Source of the DNA: Candidatus Parcubacteria bacterium
GTDB taxonomy: Bacteria > Patescibacteriota > Minisyncoccia > Phycocordibacterales > Zambryskibacteraceae
Length of the DNA: 12,686 nucleotides
Direction of reading: 5' to 3'
Assembly (NCBI GenBank): GCA_019661845.1
Contig: JAIFWL010000002.1
Location: 1-12,686 of the forward strand
In this document: piece after piece, positions 12,208 to 12,686 of the stretch
Position numbering within the stretch: position 1 is the stretch's first letter
Layout of the letters: every line of letters begins with the position of its first letter
Made by a program: the position numbers and the translations under genes
The notes under the pieces: model-generated
Told to the model about the DNA's origin: nothing
Seen by the model: only the letters and a program-made list of their open reading frames with translations
Databases searched by the model: none

Positions 12208-12686
12208 CTACATTATCATACGAAGGGCATTCTCGACAAGGGTTTGACGAACTTCTTCGAAGTCTGTCCCTCTTATCTCAGCTATCCTCTTAACCACCTC
12301 CGAGACGTAGCTAGGCTCATTCCTCTGCCCTCTATGTGGGGTTGGAGCGACGAATGGCGCATCGGTCTCAGACATAATCATCTCTATAGGAACATTTCTT
12401 ATTACCTCATCGTAGTCTTTAACAAACGTAATAACCCCTGTGAAAGAGGTGGTGAAATCTATAGCCCACAACCTCTTAGCCACTTCCAAGTTCCCAGCGA
12501 AGAAATGTATGTCTCCTCTTAGCTTCTCCCTATACTCAATCTTTAAAGGCTCAAGTATTTCCAATAATTCTTGATACGCATCTCGCGCATGAATCATGAG
12601 AGGCTTGTTGTGCGTAATGGCGAAATTGATTTGATCTAAGAATAATTTCTTCTGCCTTTCGTAATCTTCCGCTTTTTTAGTCTCCC
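12208..12686 (-). CDS. tatD: TatD-family metal-dependent hydrolase/DNase, C-terminal part
   Basis: The open frame enters from the right window edge and contributes about 158 residues, ending LVENALRMIM. TatD proteins are TIM-barrel metallo-hydrolases with 3'-5' exonuclease activity in characterised members. Visible landmarks are NKPLMIHARDAYQELLEI (usual IHxRxA motif), GDIHFFAGNLEVAKRL (usual HxFxG), FTTSFTGVITF, MIMSETDAPFVAPTPHRGQR (metal-binding ETDxP) and RNEPSYVSEVVKRIAEIRG. The N-terminal metal-binding HxH lies outside the window. It is the first gene seen of the operon that continues with rpsF. An internal Met at 12597 is not the true start, because homology extends upstream of it. Confidence 0.92.
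   Translation of the reverse strand, partial: ETKKAEDYERQKKLFLDQINFAITHNKPLMIHARDAYQELLEILEPLKIEYREKLRGDIHFFAGNLEVAKRLWAIDFTTSFTGVITFVKDYDEVIRNVPIEMIMSETDAPFVAPTPHRGQRNEPSYVSEVVKRIAEIRGTDFEEVRQTLVENALRMIM

Overview
This window looks like chromosomal DNA of a Candidate Phyla Radiation (Patescibacteria) bacterium, most likely in the Parcubacteria group. The evidence is the combination of genes: a signal-peptide surface protein whose only familiar domain is peptidoglycan-binding, a membrane-anchored S74 'tail fibre' protein, a short bS18, an EF-P with a Gln-containing tip (QQRKP), and the orders ftsK–small membrane protein–recA and tatD–rpsF–ssb–rpsR. TGA is used as a stop (for example at the end of ftsK), so there is no sign of the TGA recoding seen in Gracilibacteria and Absconditabacteria. 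No plasmid, phage integrase, transposase or CRISPR array is visible.

Layout. Bases 1-339 (minus strand) hold three small, closely packed ORFs: a 33-residue single-span membrane peptide, a 43-residue peptide with a signal sequence, and the start of another secreted protein that leaves the window. A strong bidirectional terminator (445-472) separates them from a 649-residue secreted surface-layer-like protein (522-2471, minus). That gene has a near-consensus promoter bracketed by two palindromes and a hairpin-rich leader of about 150 nt. Upstream of it, on the same strand, lies a 231-residue protein with a C-terminal winged helix-turn-helix (2701-3396), a plausible regulator. Its own leader carries 22-bp-spaced direct repeats.

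From 3571 to 7154 (plus) runs a compact operon: FtsK DNA translocase, a one-span membrane protein with an Ig-like extracytoplasmic domain that overlaps the end of ftsK, and RecA starting 1 nt after it. RecA converges, with 11 bp between, on a 909-residue membrane-anchored repeat protein with a C-terminal S74 self-processing chaperone domain (7166-9895, minus). After an intergenic stretch with promoters on both strands comes efp (10178-10738, plus), whose 3' end overlaps a small polytopic membrane protein on the other strand (10677-10982).

The right end is the minus-strand translation/replication operon tatD (cut by the window edge)–rpsF–ssb–rpsR. It begins outside the window and ends exactly at a 111-bp imperfect palindrome (10997-11107). 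That palindrome is predicted to fold into a long stem capped by a branched structure, and it is the most unusual non-coding element here.

Overall the window mixes housekeeping genes (chromosome segregation and recombination, translation, ssDNA binding) with two large cell-surface proteins that probably shape contact with the environment or a host. Several genes appear to be transcribed from -10 boxes placed 6-8 nt before the start codon (339, 10178, 10982), which suggests leaderless or nearly leaderless mRNAs. Strong Shine-Dalgarno sequences are rare. All functional calls come from reading the sequence; no database search was run.
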